From Haloarcula nitratireducens (GTDB lineage Archaea > Halobacteriota > Halobacteria > Halobacteriales > Haloarculaceae), in NCBI RefSeq assembly GCF_019599505.1, contig NZ_RKLT01000021.1, forward strand, positions 1 to 51,849: 51,849 nt of DNA, read 5' to 3'. Position numbers and translations under genes: made by a program. Under the pieces are notes generated by a model. That model saw only the letters and a list, made by a program, of their open reading frames with translations, did not search any database and was not told the DNA's origin. Of the stretch, positions 7,523 to 16,109 are shown piece after piece. How positions within the stretch are numbered: the stretch's first letter is position 1; each line of letters starts with the position of its first letter.

Positions 7523-8671
7523 ATGGAGTTCGCTACCTGGATCTATCCATGGGACATCCTCGAAGAGGGGCCGGAAGCGGTCGAAACACGCTTACAGGCG
7601 CTCGGCATCGGAGAACTGAACCTGGCGACAAACTATCATACGGTTCAGGCGTTTACACCGCACAATCCCGAACGACGGACGATTTTCGCCCGCGCAAGTT
7701 CGTACTTTGATCCCGGGCAAGAGTACGGAGCGCTTGAACCGGTTCCATATGAGGGGATGGACGGTGACTGGGTAGCGGAGATTGCTGAGAGGTTGACGGA
7801 ACTCGACTTGACGTCTTGGACTGTTGGCTGCCACAACTCCCGACTGGGGCTGAACAACCGACAGTACACGCTCGAATCGGCTTACGGCGACGACCTGGTG
7901 TTTGGCCTCTGCCCATCACAACCGGCCGTCAGAACATACCTCGCGACGCTCGTCGAAGATATCGCTTCCCGAGAAGGGATCGGCCGGGTCGAGCTAGAGA
8001 CGTTCGATTACTTCTACGGGACCGGGTTCGGCTGGCATCACCAGAAGATACACGCTCGGCTGGGCACCCTAGGAGAATTTCTCTTCGGCCTGTGTTTCTG
8101 CCCGCACTGTCAGTCGAACGCATCGGCCGCTGGTGTCGATGTCGATCAAGTTCGAGAGACAGTCGTCGAGACGCTCGACGGAATCATCGACGGGACCGTT
8201 CCACACGATTGCTCGCCAGAGGAGTGGCTCGACAGTCACGCGGCCGTCAGTGCGTACGTGGACGTGCGTGAACAAACCCTCACATCGCTCTATGCCGAGC
8301 TAGCCACTGCTGCAGGCGAGACGCCGCTGGGCTACTACGTCGGTGTCCCGGACCCAGGTCGAGAGTGGATGGTCGGCGCGGATCTCGACGAGCTATCAAG
8401 GTATGTCGACTACTACTGTCTCCCAGCCTACGAGTCCACCGGCGAAGAGGTGATGGAGCAGTACGGAATCGTCGACGATATCGCAGGCGACGTCCCGATT
8501 CACGTCGGTCTCTTGCCCGGCCATCCGGCGGTCTCCGACGAGGCGACCGTCGTCGACATGCTCCAGCGACTCAGTGACGAAGATGTCCCTCGAGTTTCCT
8601 TCTACAATTACGGGCTGTTGCCCGAATCATCGCTGGAGTGGGTCGGCAACGCAATCGACGCCATAGAGTAA
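7523..8671 (+). CDS. TIM-barrel protein, glycoside-hydrolase-like, function unknown
   Basis: This 382-aa cytoplasmic protein resembles an uncharacterised family that I recall as common in actinobacteria, with an opening like ATWIYPWD, a central HNSRLG, then LCPSQP and a CFCPHC Cys pair near residues 190-195. Alternating strand/helix segments such as IGRVELETFDYF and TPLGYYVGVPD suggest a TIM barrel with acidic residues at strand ends, as in glycosidases. No catalytic pair can be assigned safely. There is no signal peptide, so it would act on imported sugar. It is flanked by transporter and catabolic genes and has its own TATA box. Its place in the operon supports a carbohydrate role, but the reaction is not known. 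Confidence 0.75.
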   Translation: MEFATWIYPWDILEEGPEAVETRLQALGIGELNLATNYHTVQAFTPHNPERRTIFARASSYFDPGQEYGALEPVPYEGMDGDWVAEIAERLTELDLTSWTVGCHNSRLGLNNRQYTLESAYGDDLVFGLCPSQPAVRTYLATLVEDIASREGIGRVELETFDYFYGTGFGWHHQKIHARLGTLGEFLFGLCFCPHCQSNASAAGVDVDQVRETVVETLDGIIDGTVPHDCSPEEWLDSHAAVSAYVDVREQTLTSLYAELATAAGETPLGYYVGVPDPGREWMVGADLDELSRYVDYYCLPAYESTGEEVMEQYGIVDDIAGDVPIHVGLLPGHPAVSDEATVVDMLQRLSDEDVPRVSFYNYGLLPESSLEWVGNAIDAIE

Positions 8672-8687
8672 TCACCGGAAGCGGTAC

Positions 8688-8700
8688 TTTGATATTATTT
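8688..8700 (+). promoter_or_regulatory. TATA-like box for the enolase-superfamily gene
   Basis: TTTGATATTATTT is centred about 25 nt upstream of the ATG at 8719. Together with the boxes at 2328, 4294 and 7492 it suggests several internal near-leaderless promoters in this gene block. Confidence 0.45.
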
Positions 8701-8718
8701 CCCAGCCGAGGAAACGGT

Positions 8719-9888
8719 ATGGAGATAACTGACGTAACAGCGGTGACTGTAGATATGCCGCTGGTTGATTTAGACGAACGTCTGGGTATCGGTCCGTACG
8801 TGACGAATCACGGCCACCTGGAATCAATGGAACGTGTCCTCGTCCGCGTTGATACGGACGAGGGCGTCAGCGGCTGGGGCGAAATGCGTGTCTTCCTGTC
8901 GCCGGCCGCGACCGAGTCCATACTTGAGGATGGCGTCGGACCGATGATTCAGGGCCAATCACCGTTTGAAATCGAGCGACTCCGGCGGCAGGTGTTTGTG
9001 GAGTATACAAACGTCGACATGTTCTTCTCGGCCGTCGAGACGGCCTGCTGGGATATCGTCGGCAAAACGCTCGATCGGCCGGTGTACGAGCTCCTCGGCG
9101 GGTGGACGGCGCCGTCGCAGGGCTCTCAACAGCATAGACAAGCGATCGACGGCGATAGTACGGCACCGGACGCCGTTCCCGTTGCGTTCTGTCTAGGAAT
9201 TCTCCCGCTAGATGAGTCACGTGCCAAGGCCAGAGAAGCGCTCGAAGCCGGATTCAACGTTCTCAAGACCAAAGCGGGGATGGACTGGCGTGAGGACGTT
9301 AAGCGGATTAGTGCGATGCACGATGAAGTCGACGGACAACTGGAGTTCCGGCTCGACCCCAACCAGGGCTGGACGCTCGACCAAGCGGTCCGTGTCGGTG
9401 CGATGCTCGAAGACGAGGGAATTTACCTCCAGTACATGGAACAGCCGATCCGAGTCGACGCTCACCGGTCACTATCCCGGCTCCGGCAGCGGTTGCGACA
9501 GCCGATCGCACCCAACGAAGATACCTATATCTCGCACAACATCCAGTCGCTCGTCGAGGCCGGTGCGATGGACGTCGGCGTCATCGATCTGACGCCAGCG
9601 GGCGGGATCAGTGGGCTCCGCCAGCAGGCAGCCGTCCTCGAAGATGCCGGCGTTCCGTTCACGCATCACTGTGCGTTTGACCTCGGTATCCGAACGGCTG
9701 CGATCCTCCACGCGTTCACTGGAATTCCCGGTTTCTCTTTGCCACCGGACTCGACGTACTACGGGTGGGAGGACGACGTCATCGAGGCGCCTTTCGAAGT
9801 CAGTGACGGATGTCTCCCCGCCCCGCGTGGCCCCGGCCTCGGTATCTCAGTCAACGAAGATGCAATCGAGGAGTATCGAATCTCGTGA
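8719..9888 (+). CDS. Mandelate racemase/enolase-superfamily protein (sugar-acid dehydratase-like)
   Basis: The 389-aa product has the enolase-superfamily plan: an N-terminal capping domain (about 1-130) and a modified TIM barrel. Candidate active-site residues are K183 and K185 in LKTKAG, metal ligands D213 (LDPNQGW), E241 (MEQP) and E267/D268 (PNED), and H316/H317 late in the barrel. This arrangement is closest to the mandelate racemase and sugar-acid dehydratase group, which abstract a proton next to a carboxylate. The true substrate is unknown; a sugar acid formed by the SDR enzyme next door is plausible. The ATG at 8719 gives the standard opening MEITDVTAVTVD; the upstream frame extension is not coding. 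Confidence 0.85.
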   Translation: MEITDVTAVTVDMPLVDLDERLGIGPYVTNHGHLESMERVLVRVDTDEGVSGWGEMRVFLSPAATESILEDGVGPMIQGQSPFEIERLRRQVFVEYTNVDMFFSAVETACWDIVGKTLDRPVYELLGGWTAPSQGSQQHRQAIDGDSTAPDAVPVAFCLGILPLDESRAKAREALEAGFNVLKTKAGMDWREDVKRISAMHDEVDGQLEFRLDPNQGWTLDQAVRVGAMLEDEGIYLQYMEQPIRVDAHRSLSRLRQRLRQPIAPNEDTYISHNIQSLVEAGAMDVGVIDLTPAGGISGLRQQAAVLEDAGVPFTHHCAFDLGIRTAAILHAFTGIPGFSLPPDSTYYGWEDDVIEAPFEVSDGCLPAPRGPGLGISVNEDAIEEYRIS

Positions 9889-9937
9889 CCCGGCAAGAAA
9901 AAAGTTCAAGGGGGACGACGCCGTGGGTGAAACCGAC

Positions 9938-10774
9938 ATGGTAGAGTTATCCCTACGGGACCGTCCAGCGATCGTAACCGGCGCGTCTCGCGGAATCGGC
10001 CGAGAAATCGCGGCACGATTTGCCGAGTCAGGCGGCGACGTGGCGATTTGCTCGCGATCGTACGACGACGTCGAGACCGTCGCGACGGAGCTAACCGACG
10101 AACACGACGGACGAGTCGTTCCGTTCGAGTGCGACGTGACCGACTCGGACGCGGTCCGAGACCTCGTCGATCAGACTATCGAGGAGTTCGGTGGCATCCG
10201 AGCGCTCGTGAATAACGCAGGCGGGTCCGACGAATCCGCGAACCTGTTGCACCGCTGTGACGAGGAGACGTTCGAGCGGATGCTCGATCTGAACCTCAAG
10301 AGTCAGTTCCTATTGAGCAAGGAGGTGTTACCGGCCATGGTGGCAAGTGGCGGTGGCTCGATGATTCACATGGGTTCGGTCAACGGCCTATTTGGGATCG
10401 GTCTCTCGGGCTATTCAGAAGCCAAGAGCGGCCTCTTGGCCCTCTCGAGAAACATCGCCGCACACTATGGCCAGCACGGCGTCCGATCGAATGTCCTCTC
10501 CGCCGGGACCATCGAAACTGAGAACAGGCGACGGGAGATGGAGAACACCGAACAGCGCACTAACGAAACGAGTGCTCGAGATCAATGGCTCGATCAGTAC
10601 CCCTTAGGCCGCTTTGGGACACCCGAGGAGGTCGCCGACACGGCGCTGTTTCTCGCGTCGGAGCGGTCGAGCTTCATAACCGGGGAAAACGTCGTCCTCG
10701 ACGGAGGACTGACGACCGGGCTCGCCACGCCGTTCCTCAACGAGATGTACGATGCCGACGAACAACCGCAGTAA
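9938..10774 (+). CDS. SDR-family NAD(P)-dependent oxidoreductase
   Basis: This is a 278-aa classical short-chain dehydrogenase. The cofactor motif TGASRGIG is at 14-21, NNAG at 92-95, the catalytic Ser at S147 and the pair Y159/K163 in YSEAK. The C-terminal ENVVLDGGL is the usual family ending. It probably oxidises or reduces a hydroxyl or keto group of a sugar derivative. The ATG at 9938 was chosen because MVELSLRDRPAIVTG is a normal SDR start; the 109-codon upstream extension overlaps the enolase gene and is not coding. The next gene starts 10 nt after its stop. Confidence 0.9.
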   Translation: MVELSLRDRPAIVTGASRGIGREIAARFAESGGDVAICSRSYDDVETVATELTDEHDGRVVPFECDVTDSDAVRDLVDQTIEEFGGIRALVNNAGGSDESANLLHRCDEETFERMLDLNLKSQFLLSKEVLPAMVASGGGSMIHMGSVNGLFGIGLSGYSEAKSGLLALSRNIAAHYGQHGVRSNVLSAGTIETENRRREMENTEQRTNETSARDQWLDQYPLGRFGTPEEVADTALFLASERSSFITGENVVLDGGLTTGLATPFLNEMYDADEQPQ

Positions 10775-10784
10775 GATACAATCC

Positions 10785-11159
10785 ATGGAAGAGCTAACCA
10801 CCGACGACGCACCAGACAGTATTGGACCGTACTCGCAGGGTATCGCTAGCGGAGACCGAATCTACGTTTCCGGTCAGGGTCCGGTTGACCCCGAGACTGG
10901 TGACGTCGTCTCCGGTTCCCCGGCGGAACAGACGAGGCGCACGTTACAGAATATCGAAGCCGTCCTCCAAGCGGGTGACGCATCGCTTGACGATGTCGTG
11001 AAATCGACGGTGTTCGTCAAAGACATGCGATACTACGACGAGGTCAATGACGTCTACGGCGAACTCATGTCTGCGCCGTATCCGGCCCGGAGCGCTGTCG
11101 AAGTCGTGAAACTGCCGGTCGACATCGACGTCGAGATCGAAGTCGTTGCAGAACGGTAA
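10785..11159 (+). CDS. RidA/YjgF-family protein
   Basis: This 124-aa protein belongs to the RidA family, small trimeric proteins that hydrolyse reactive enamines and imines. IGPYSQGI near the start, VYVSGQ-like GDRIYVSGQGP, and the conserved Arg in PYPARSAVEV (near residue 103) are all present. An imine-clearing enzyme makes sense beside amino-sugar or dehydratase reactions, which generate such intermediates. It ends exactly one codon before the next start (TAA then ATG), so it is part of the operon. Confidence 0.9.
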   Translation: MEELTTDDAPDSIGPYSQGIASGDRIYVSGQGPVDPETGDVVSGSPAEQTRRTLQNIEAVLQAGDASLDDVVKSTVFVKDMRYYDEVNDVYGELMSAPYPARSAVEVVKLPVDIDVEIEVVAER

Positions 11160-11798
11160 ATGCGCCGAATCGTCGTATTCGATTTCGATGGGACACTAAC
11201 ACGACAGCGGGGCGGATTCAAGCTATTGCACACGCTCTACGGGACTGCAGAGGCCGGTGAAGAGCTCATGGCAAGGTACGAGTCGGGCGAGGTTACGTTC
11301 GAAGAATGGTGTCGGATGACGGCCGATACGTGGCGCAATGCAGGAGTTACGGCTACGGATATCGACCGCGCTACTCGTGCAGTCAAACCCAAGGAAGGTG
11401 CCACGGAAGTTCTCAAGTCCCTTGAACGGGAGAGCATTCCATTCGGGATACTCAGCGCTGGCGTGGGAAATTTGACGTACCGTTTCGAACAGTACGACCC
11501 CGAGTTCATCCGAGGAAACTTTCTCCGCTTTAGCGACGGACAGCTGTCGGATATCGACGTCGACGTCGGTCCCTCAAGAAAGGGAGAGTTACTGCGAGAG
11601 TTTCGTGACGAATTGTCTGAGACTGAGATACGATATGTCGGTGACTCACACACTGATACGGAAGCGTTCGAAGAGGCAGACACTGCGGTACTGTTCGATC
11701 CGGACGAACGCGTTCCGGACGCGGCGATAGCTGCGGCGGATACCATCGTTGAATCTGACGACCTGCGCGATACATCCGAATTTCTCCTCGGTAACTGA
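11160..11798 (+). CDS. HAD-superfamily phosphatase
   Basis: This 212-aa protein has HAD motif I as DFDGT (D8, D10), a Ser-containing motif II near LSAGVGN, a Lys near SRKGELL and motif IV as GDSHTD. The pattern is that of SerB/MtnX-like small-molecule phosphatases. It starts directly after the RidA stop with no gap and is the last gene of the rightward operon. The substrate is probably a phosphorylated sugar or acid, by context only. Confidence 0.87.
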   Translation: MRRIVVFDFDGTLTRQRGGFKLLHTLYGTAEAGEELMARYESGEVTFEEWCRMTADTWRNAGVTATDIDRATRAVKPKEGATEVLKSLERESIPFGILSAGVGNLTYRFEQYDPEFIRGNFLRFSDGQLSDIDVDVGPSRKGELLREFRDELSETEIRYVGDSHTDTEAFEEADTAVLFDPDERVPDAAIAAADTIVESDDLRDTSEFLLGN

Positions 11799-12079
11799 AT
11801 CAGCTGACGGTTCTGCATTGAATATCGTTATATTTGCTTCACTTAGTAATATTCTCGTACAACCCTCTGTGGTTTAGCTGAAGTTCGTATAAGCAGATGA
11901 TGAACACGAATCTCGAAACGAGAAATGGCCGAAATCACAGATAATCCGCAGTATCTGAGTTCACGGCCCGTGTCTGTGAGGCCGTTCGGAAACTGTCGTG
12001 CTGTGGTTCCGAAGCGTCGGTTACTGGAATGGCATTCCGGTGAAGCGCTACCACCAATGAAGCGATGTCTACAGGCAGT

Positions 12080-13690
12080 TCACTCCCCTGGCCAGGGGAC
12101 CTGTGGAGACTGATAGTAGTTGATGTCCTGAACGTTCCAGCGCGGACTTTGGGCCGCCAGTCGATGCTTGAATTCGTCCCAATCGTCGGTCTTCGCCTCG
12201 GGCGACCAGCCGAGCTCGGCGACGCCGGGGAACCGGGGGAACAGCATGAATTCGATGTCGGAGAGTGTCCTGATATTCTCGGACCACAGCGCCGTCTCGG
12301 GACCCATAATCGAAGACTCGTCGACCCCGTCGATATAACCGGCCGGGTCCCAGTCGTAAGCGTCGGGCACGGGCGTGTATCCGGCCCAGTCGAGTCCCAA
12401 TTCGGTGTCTTCGTTGTACTTCATATCGAGGTAAGCATCGGTCGCGGGCGACATAATCAACTCGTGGCCCGCCTCGGCAGCCGCGGCCACTTCGGGCGCG
12501 TCGCTGCTCGTCCCCCAGAACTGGCCGATCGTCTGTTCCGGCGGATCAGCACCGAGAATCTGGTGCCAGCCAATCGGGCGCTTGCCCTGTTCGATGACCA
12601 TTGGAATGGCGCAGTTCATGAAGTCGTTATACTCCTTGTCGGAGAGCGTGTGTGCTTCGTCGCCGCCGATATGGAGATAGGGACCGGGGGTCATTTCGGC
12701 AACTTCACTGATGACGTCCTCGATGAACTCGTAGGTGACCTCTTTATCGAGGCACAGCGAGGTGTCGCCGACGTTCGTGCCGGTATCCTCCTGTCGCTTC
12801 TCGCCGTCGCAGTTGAGTTCGGCATACGACTCCAGCGCCGCACCGGTATGGCCCGGCATATCTATCTCCGGGATCACCGTGACAAATCGGGTTTGCGCGT
12901 ACTGGACGATTTCTTTGTATTCTTCTTTGGTATAGTACCCGCCGGAACCGCCGCCGACCTCCGAGTCAGCACCCTCGTCGGTGAGATTCGGCCAGCTGTC
13001 GATTTCGATGCGCCAGCCTTGGTCGTCGGTGAGATGGAGGTGAAGATGATTTACCTTGTACTGTGCGAGATAATCGATGTACTGCTTGACCGTCTCGACG
13101 TCGAAGAAGTGGCGGGCGACGTCCAGATGGGCTCCGCGGTACGTGAATCGTGGGTAGTCGCGAATGCGCCCACCGGAGACGGTCCACTCGGCGGATTGCT
13201 CTGTGTCTGCTTCGATAGCTGGCGGAAGGAGCTGCCGAAGCGTCTGGACGCCGGCGAATAGCCCTGCCGGTTCACTAGCGCGTATCTGTACGCCGTCCGC
13301 ATTAACCTGTAGCCGATATCCTTGCGAGTGGATATCCGACGAGTCAGGAGCGAGCCGGAGTGAGATACTTCCGTCCGGCCCCGTTGACGACCCTTCGATG
13401 ATCGGGAGCTCGTAGCCCGTCGATGGACGGAGAAGTCCCGCGAGGTATTCGGCGACTCCGGTCGCCTCCCCGTCGCGGACTTCGATGACCGTATTCTCCG
13501 TGAGAGTGTAGTCCGCCTCTGACGATTTGACATCGACTGGGACGGGAACGAGGTTCTCCATTGCCGAAGTATCGGTTGTTCCATCGGTACCTTGCTTCGC
13601 CATTCCGACACCGATTCCTGTCGACAGCGCTCCGAAACCGGCTATCGATTGCAGTACTCGACGACGCTCGAACGTGGTACTATCTGGCAT
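12080..13690 (-). CDS. GH20 beta-N-acetylhexosaminidase, Tat-exported
   Basis: The 536-aa product removes terminal beta-linked GlcNAc or GalNAc from glycans. It has a Tat signal (RRR at 9-11 and a hydrophobic stretch), a GH20b-like N-terminal domain (about 48-175) and the GH20 catalytic barrel. The Asp-Glu catalytic pair is D344/E345 in HIGGDEAH, preceded by PRFTYRGAHLDVARHF and HLHLTDDQGW, all standard for the family. The mechanism uses the substrate N-acetyl group. Export through Tat fits a haloarchaeal extracellular enzyme. It lies tail-to-tail with the transporter operon and in the same direction as two further glycosidase genes. Long frames on the opposite strand are shadows. Confidence 0.94.
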   Translation of the reverse strand: MPDSTTFERRRVLQSIAGFGALSTGIGVGMAKQGTDGTTDTSAMENLVPVPVDVKSSEADYTLTENTVIEVRDGEATGVAEYLAGLLRPSTGYELPIIEGSSTGPDGSISLRLAPDSSDIHSQGYRLQVNADGVQIRASEPAGLFAGVQTLRQLLPPAIEADTEQSAEWTVSGGRIRDYPRFTYRGAHLDVARHFFDVETVKQYIDYLAQYKVNHLHLHLTDDQGWRIEIDSWPNLTDEGADSEVGGGSGGYYTKEEYKEIVQYAQTRFVTVIPEIDMPGHTGAALESYAELNCDGEKRQEDTGTNVGDTSLCLDKEVTYEFIEDVISEVAEMTPGPYLHIGGDEAHTLSDKEYNDFMNCAIPMVIEQGKRPIGWHQILGADPPEQTIGQFWGTSSDAPEVAAAAEAGHELIMSPATDAYLDMKYNEDTELGLDWAGYTPVPDAYDWDPAGYIDGVDESSIMGPETALWSENIRTLSDIEFMLFPRFPGVAELGWSPEAKTDDWDEFKHRLAAQSPRWNVQDINYYQSPQVPWPGE

Positions 13691-14041
13691 GCACTATCGG
13701 GTTCACAACTATATCACTAATAACTTGTGATGATATGAATATTACTGCTACCATTATTCGCATTTGGCTGATTCTCAGCCATAGGATCAGACGATCAGAA
13801 GAGGTTAGCGGCTCTACAACCACTTGTCAGTGCAATTCGCTCATGAGTTAGGGGAACGGAGCCCTTGTTCAGGAGTGATCCAAGTACAGCTTATGATGAG
13901 TGTCGACAACCATGAATTTGGCACACAAACATCGTCCGCTGCAGCGAGTCACTGTTGTTCGTTCCGTCTTGAAGGGAGAGAAAGTGACAGAGAAACCGGA
14001 TCCGAGCCCCAGAAGACAGATTTGGCGCCTACAGTAGGAGC
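13691..14041. other. Intergenic region, GH20 to GH123-like genes
   Basis: About 350 nt without a credible gene. AT-rich sequence at 13707-13725 is well placed, about 20-30 nt upstream of the GH20 start, to be its leftward TATA region. I see nothing else I can support. Confidence 0.5.
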
Positions 14042-15994
14042 CTACCTTGAACTCAGTTCTTCTAGGACAGATCGCTTTGCCCGAGTGATATCGTCGAGTT
14101 CCTTTTCTCGTGCGTTGCGATCGCGTGTAGCGAGTTCGATTGCCGTCTGAACTTCAGATGAGTCGCTATTCGCTCGTTCACGGAGCTTATGGATAAGCTC
14201 GTAATCTTCGATACCCGCTGTTAGCTGTTCCCAGCCAATACTAGAGACCGGACCGTCCTCGCCTGGATAGACCAAATATTCATCTCCCTGGATATACCGA
14301 AACACCGGGTCAGTGTAGACATCACTCGGCCAACTATTGTATGCCCACCGGAGATAGCCGTCAAGACCATTCAGCGCGGCGATCCATGGAAGCATGCGCG
14401 CCTCTGCCGGTGGCGAGAACGAGAAGGTATTTGGATGGGCGGTGCCGCCCGCGGTGTAGAAGGTGGTGACTTTACCTTCCTCACGTCGCTGCTGGACGAC
14501 ATCCTCCTCTAGCGGAAGCGCGCCATAATACGGGGCGACATTATGTGAGATGTCCGCTACTTCCATCGAACCGGCGATGTGGAGTCTATCGACGAATGTT
14601 GGTGCGACCGCCTTGAGCAAGTCGACTACTTCTTCCATCAGTTCCTCAGGGCGTTCGTCAAAGGCGATGTAGGTCTGGTCGAGCCACCCTTTCTCTCTGA
14701 GGTGGGGTTCGAACGCGTTAAGAAATGCTGTCCACGCTTCTCGCCAGAATGGAGCGCCGGCCTCACCCTTCCAAACGGCTCGGTCGCCCGTCCGCTCGTC
14801 GACATACGTGATCCGCTGCTGACCACGGAATACCAGCATCGAGTACGCGCTGATGTCTGGCCCCATCCCCTGTTCGAGACCAGTCTCGATGAATTCGTCG
14901 AATCGTGAGAAATCGAACGACCACTCTTGACCATCGAAGTACCACTCTACCATGCTGTCGTACCCGATTTCTGTCTGCGGACGCCACTCCCCGTTGAGCC
15001 ATTCACGCTGCCAGGGCTCGTGGATGAGGGTCGTCGTAATCGTCTTTTGGCCGCGCTCGGCCATATCTCGCATGTAGTTCTCGATTAGGTCCCAATGACG
15101 GCGTGACCACGGCTCGACATCACTCGACTGACTGTTAACCGAGTGCTCTGCCGCGATAGCGTTCGGATTCATCCAGATATCGAGGTAGAACTCGTAGTCC
15201 CTGGGGTCTGGGACCGCTACGTCGTAGACGTCGAGTTCGAGTGCGTACTCAACTGAGCCCTGTGCTCCAGCATCAATAGTTATTGACCCTGAGTATGATC
15301 CGGGCGACACGTCGGTTGGGACGTCGATTGTAACCCAGACCGGCTGAGCCTCGTACGACGGAACCGAAACCTCGTCGACTTCCAGTAGTGGGTCCCCCAC
15401 CAGGTCGGGATTTCGGCTTCCAGGCGGGTCGTCGGCTACCTCCTCGAAGGTAGCTGACCAAGTGTACTCGCTATAGGCGTTCTCGATCGGTACGTACCCG
15501 ACATACCGGACGTCGATGTCATCAGCTGAGATACAGTCGTTCGACGAAGTGAGAGTGCTCACCGAACACGAGAGGGTGTCAATCGGTTCGCTACTGAGAA
15601 CTGCCAGTTGCCCCGAGATCCGTTCGTTACGGGCTCCGAACAATGAGAGATCACGCCGGTCGACATCACCGAGTTCTCGAGGGTACCGTTCGACGCGTGC
15701 GAACGACGACGTATCGAATGACCCGGTCGGTACCCACGTCGTTAGACCTTCGCTTGGTACAGCGCTCTCAACCATGTACTTCAACCATTCCGGCGTCGTG
15801 GGCCAATTTTGCCCGGACACGGTGGACCCTTCTGTTTCTGGGTTAGTGTCTACTGATCGACCATCGCTGCTTTTGCCACTTGCCTGTCCTGGAAACGCCG
15901 CGTTCGCGACCCCGATCGTCCCGACTCCCTGCAGGAATCGACGTCGAGTATGAGTGCTGTCGCTTCGTCCAAAACTTCTGGAGTTTTCCTCCAT
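14042..15994 (-). CDS. DUF4091/GH123-like glycosidase, Tat-exported
   Basis: This 650-aa secreted protein has a Tat signal (THTRRRFLQG, R17-R19), an N-terminal beta-sandwich (about 90-270, ending in SPGSYSGSITI) and a C-terminal barrel of the DUF4091/GH123 kind. GH123 enzymes are beta-N-acetylgalactosaminidases that use a neighbouring Asp-Glu pair and the substrate acetamido group. Here D446/E447 in YIAFDERPEE fit this pair. WAYNSWP and the PGEDGP...EQLTAGIEDYELI stretch are typical of the DUF4091 end. The neighbours are GH20 and GH109-like genes. Activity on GalNAc is inferred. Confidence 0.8.
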   Translation of the reverse strand: MEENSRSFGRSDSTHTRRRFLQGVGTIGVANAAFPGQASGKSSDGRSVDTNPETEGSTVSGQNWPTTPEWLKYMVESAVPSEGLTTWVPTGSFDTSSFARVERYPRELGDVDRRDLSLFGARNERISGQLAVLSSEPIDTLSCSVSTLTSSNDCISADDIDVRYVGYVPIENAYSEYTWSATFEEVADDPPGSRNPDLVGDPLLEVDEVSVPSYEAQPVWVTIDVPTDVSPGSYSGSITIDAGAQGSVEYALELDVYDVAVPDPRDYEFYLDIWMNPNAIAAEHSVNSQSSDVEPWSRRHWDLIENYMRDMAERGQKTITTTLIHEPWQREWLNGEWRPQTEIGYDSMVEWYFDGQEWSFDFSRFDEFIETGLEQGMGPDISAYSMLVFRGQQRITYVDERTGDRAVWKGEAGAPFWREAWTAFLNAFEPHLREKGWLDQTYIAFDERPEELMEEVVDLLKAVAPTFVDRLHIAGSMEVADISHNVAPYYGALPLEEDVVQQRREEGKVTTFYTAGGTAHPNTFSFSPPAEARMLPWIAALNGLDGYLRWAYNSWPSDVYTDPVFRYIQGDEYLVYPGEDGPVSSIGWEQLTAGIEDYELIHKLRERANSDSSEVQTAIELATRDRNAREKELDDITRAKRSVLEELSSR

Positions 15995-16109
15995 AATCTA
16001 TAAATATATTTGATAGTATTTATTAGTTTTGATATGTGTATGATGTCTGAATCGAATAATAGGGGTGGGAAGATTGGGGGGCTTCAGGCAGTGTGGCGGT
16101 GAAAGCGTT

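Noticed and set aside
9611..9937. 109-codon N-terminal extension of the SDR gene
   Set aside because: It overlaps the enolase-superfamily gene; the SDR fold begins at the ATG at 9938.
11237..11818. 193-aa minus-strand frame over the HAD gene
   Set aside because: Ser/Arg-rich composition and full overlap with the HAD phosphatase.
11925..12113. 62-aa frame MAEITDNPQYLSS between HAD and GH20 genes
   Set aside because: It has a protein-like start but overlaps the end of GH20 and has no recognisable family; too weak to call.
12065..13261. 398-aa frame opposite the GH20 gene
   Set aside because: It lies fully on the other strand of a well-supported GH20 gene and has no recognisable motif; typical shadow in GC-rich coding DNA.
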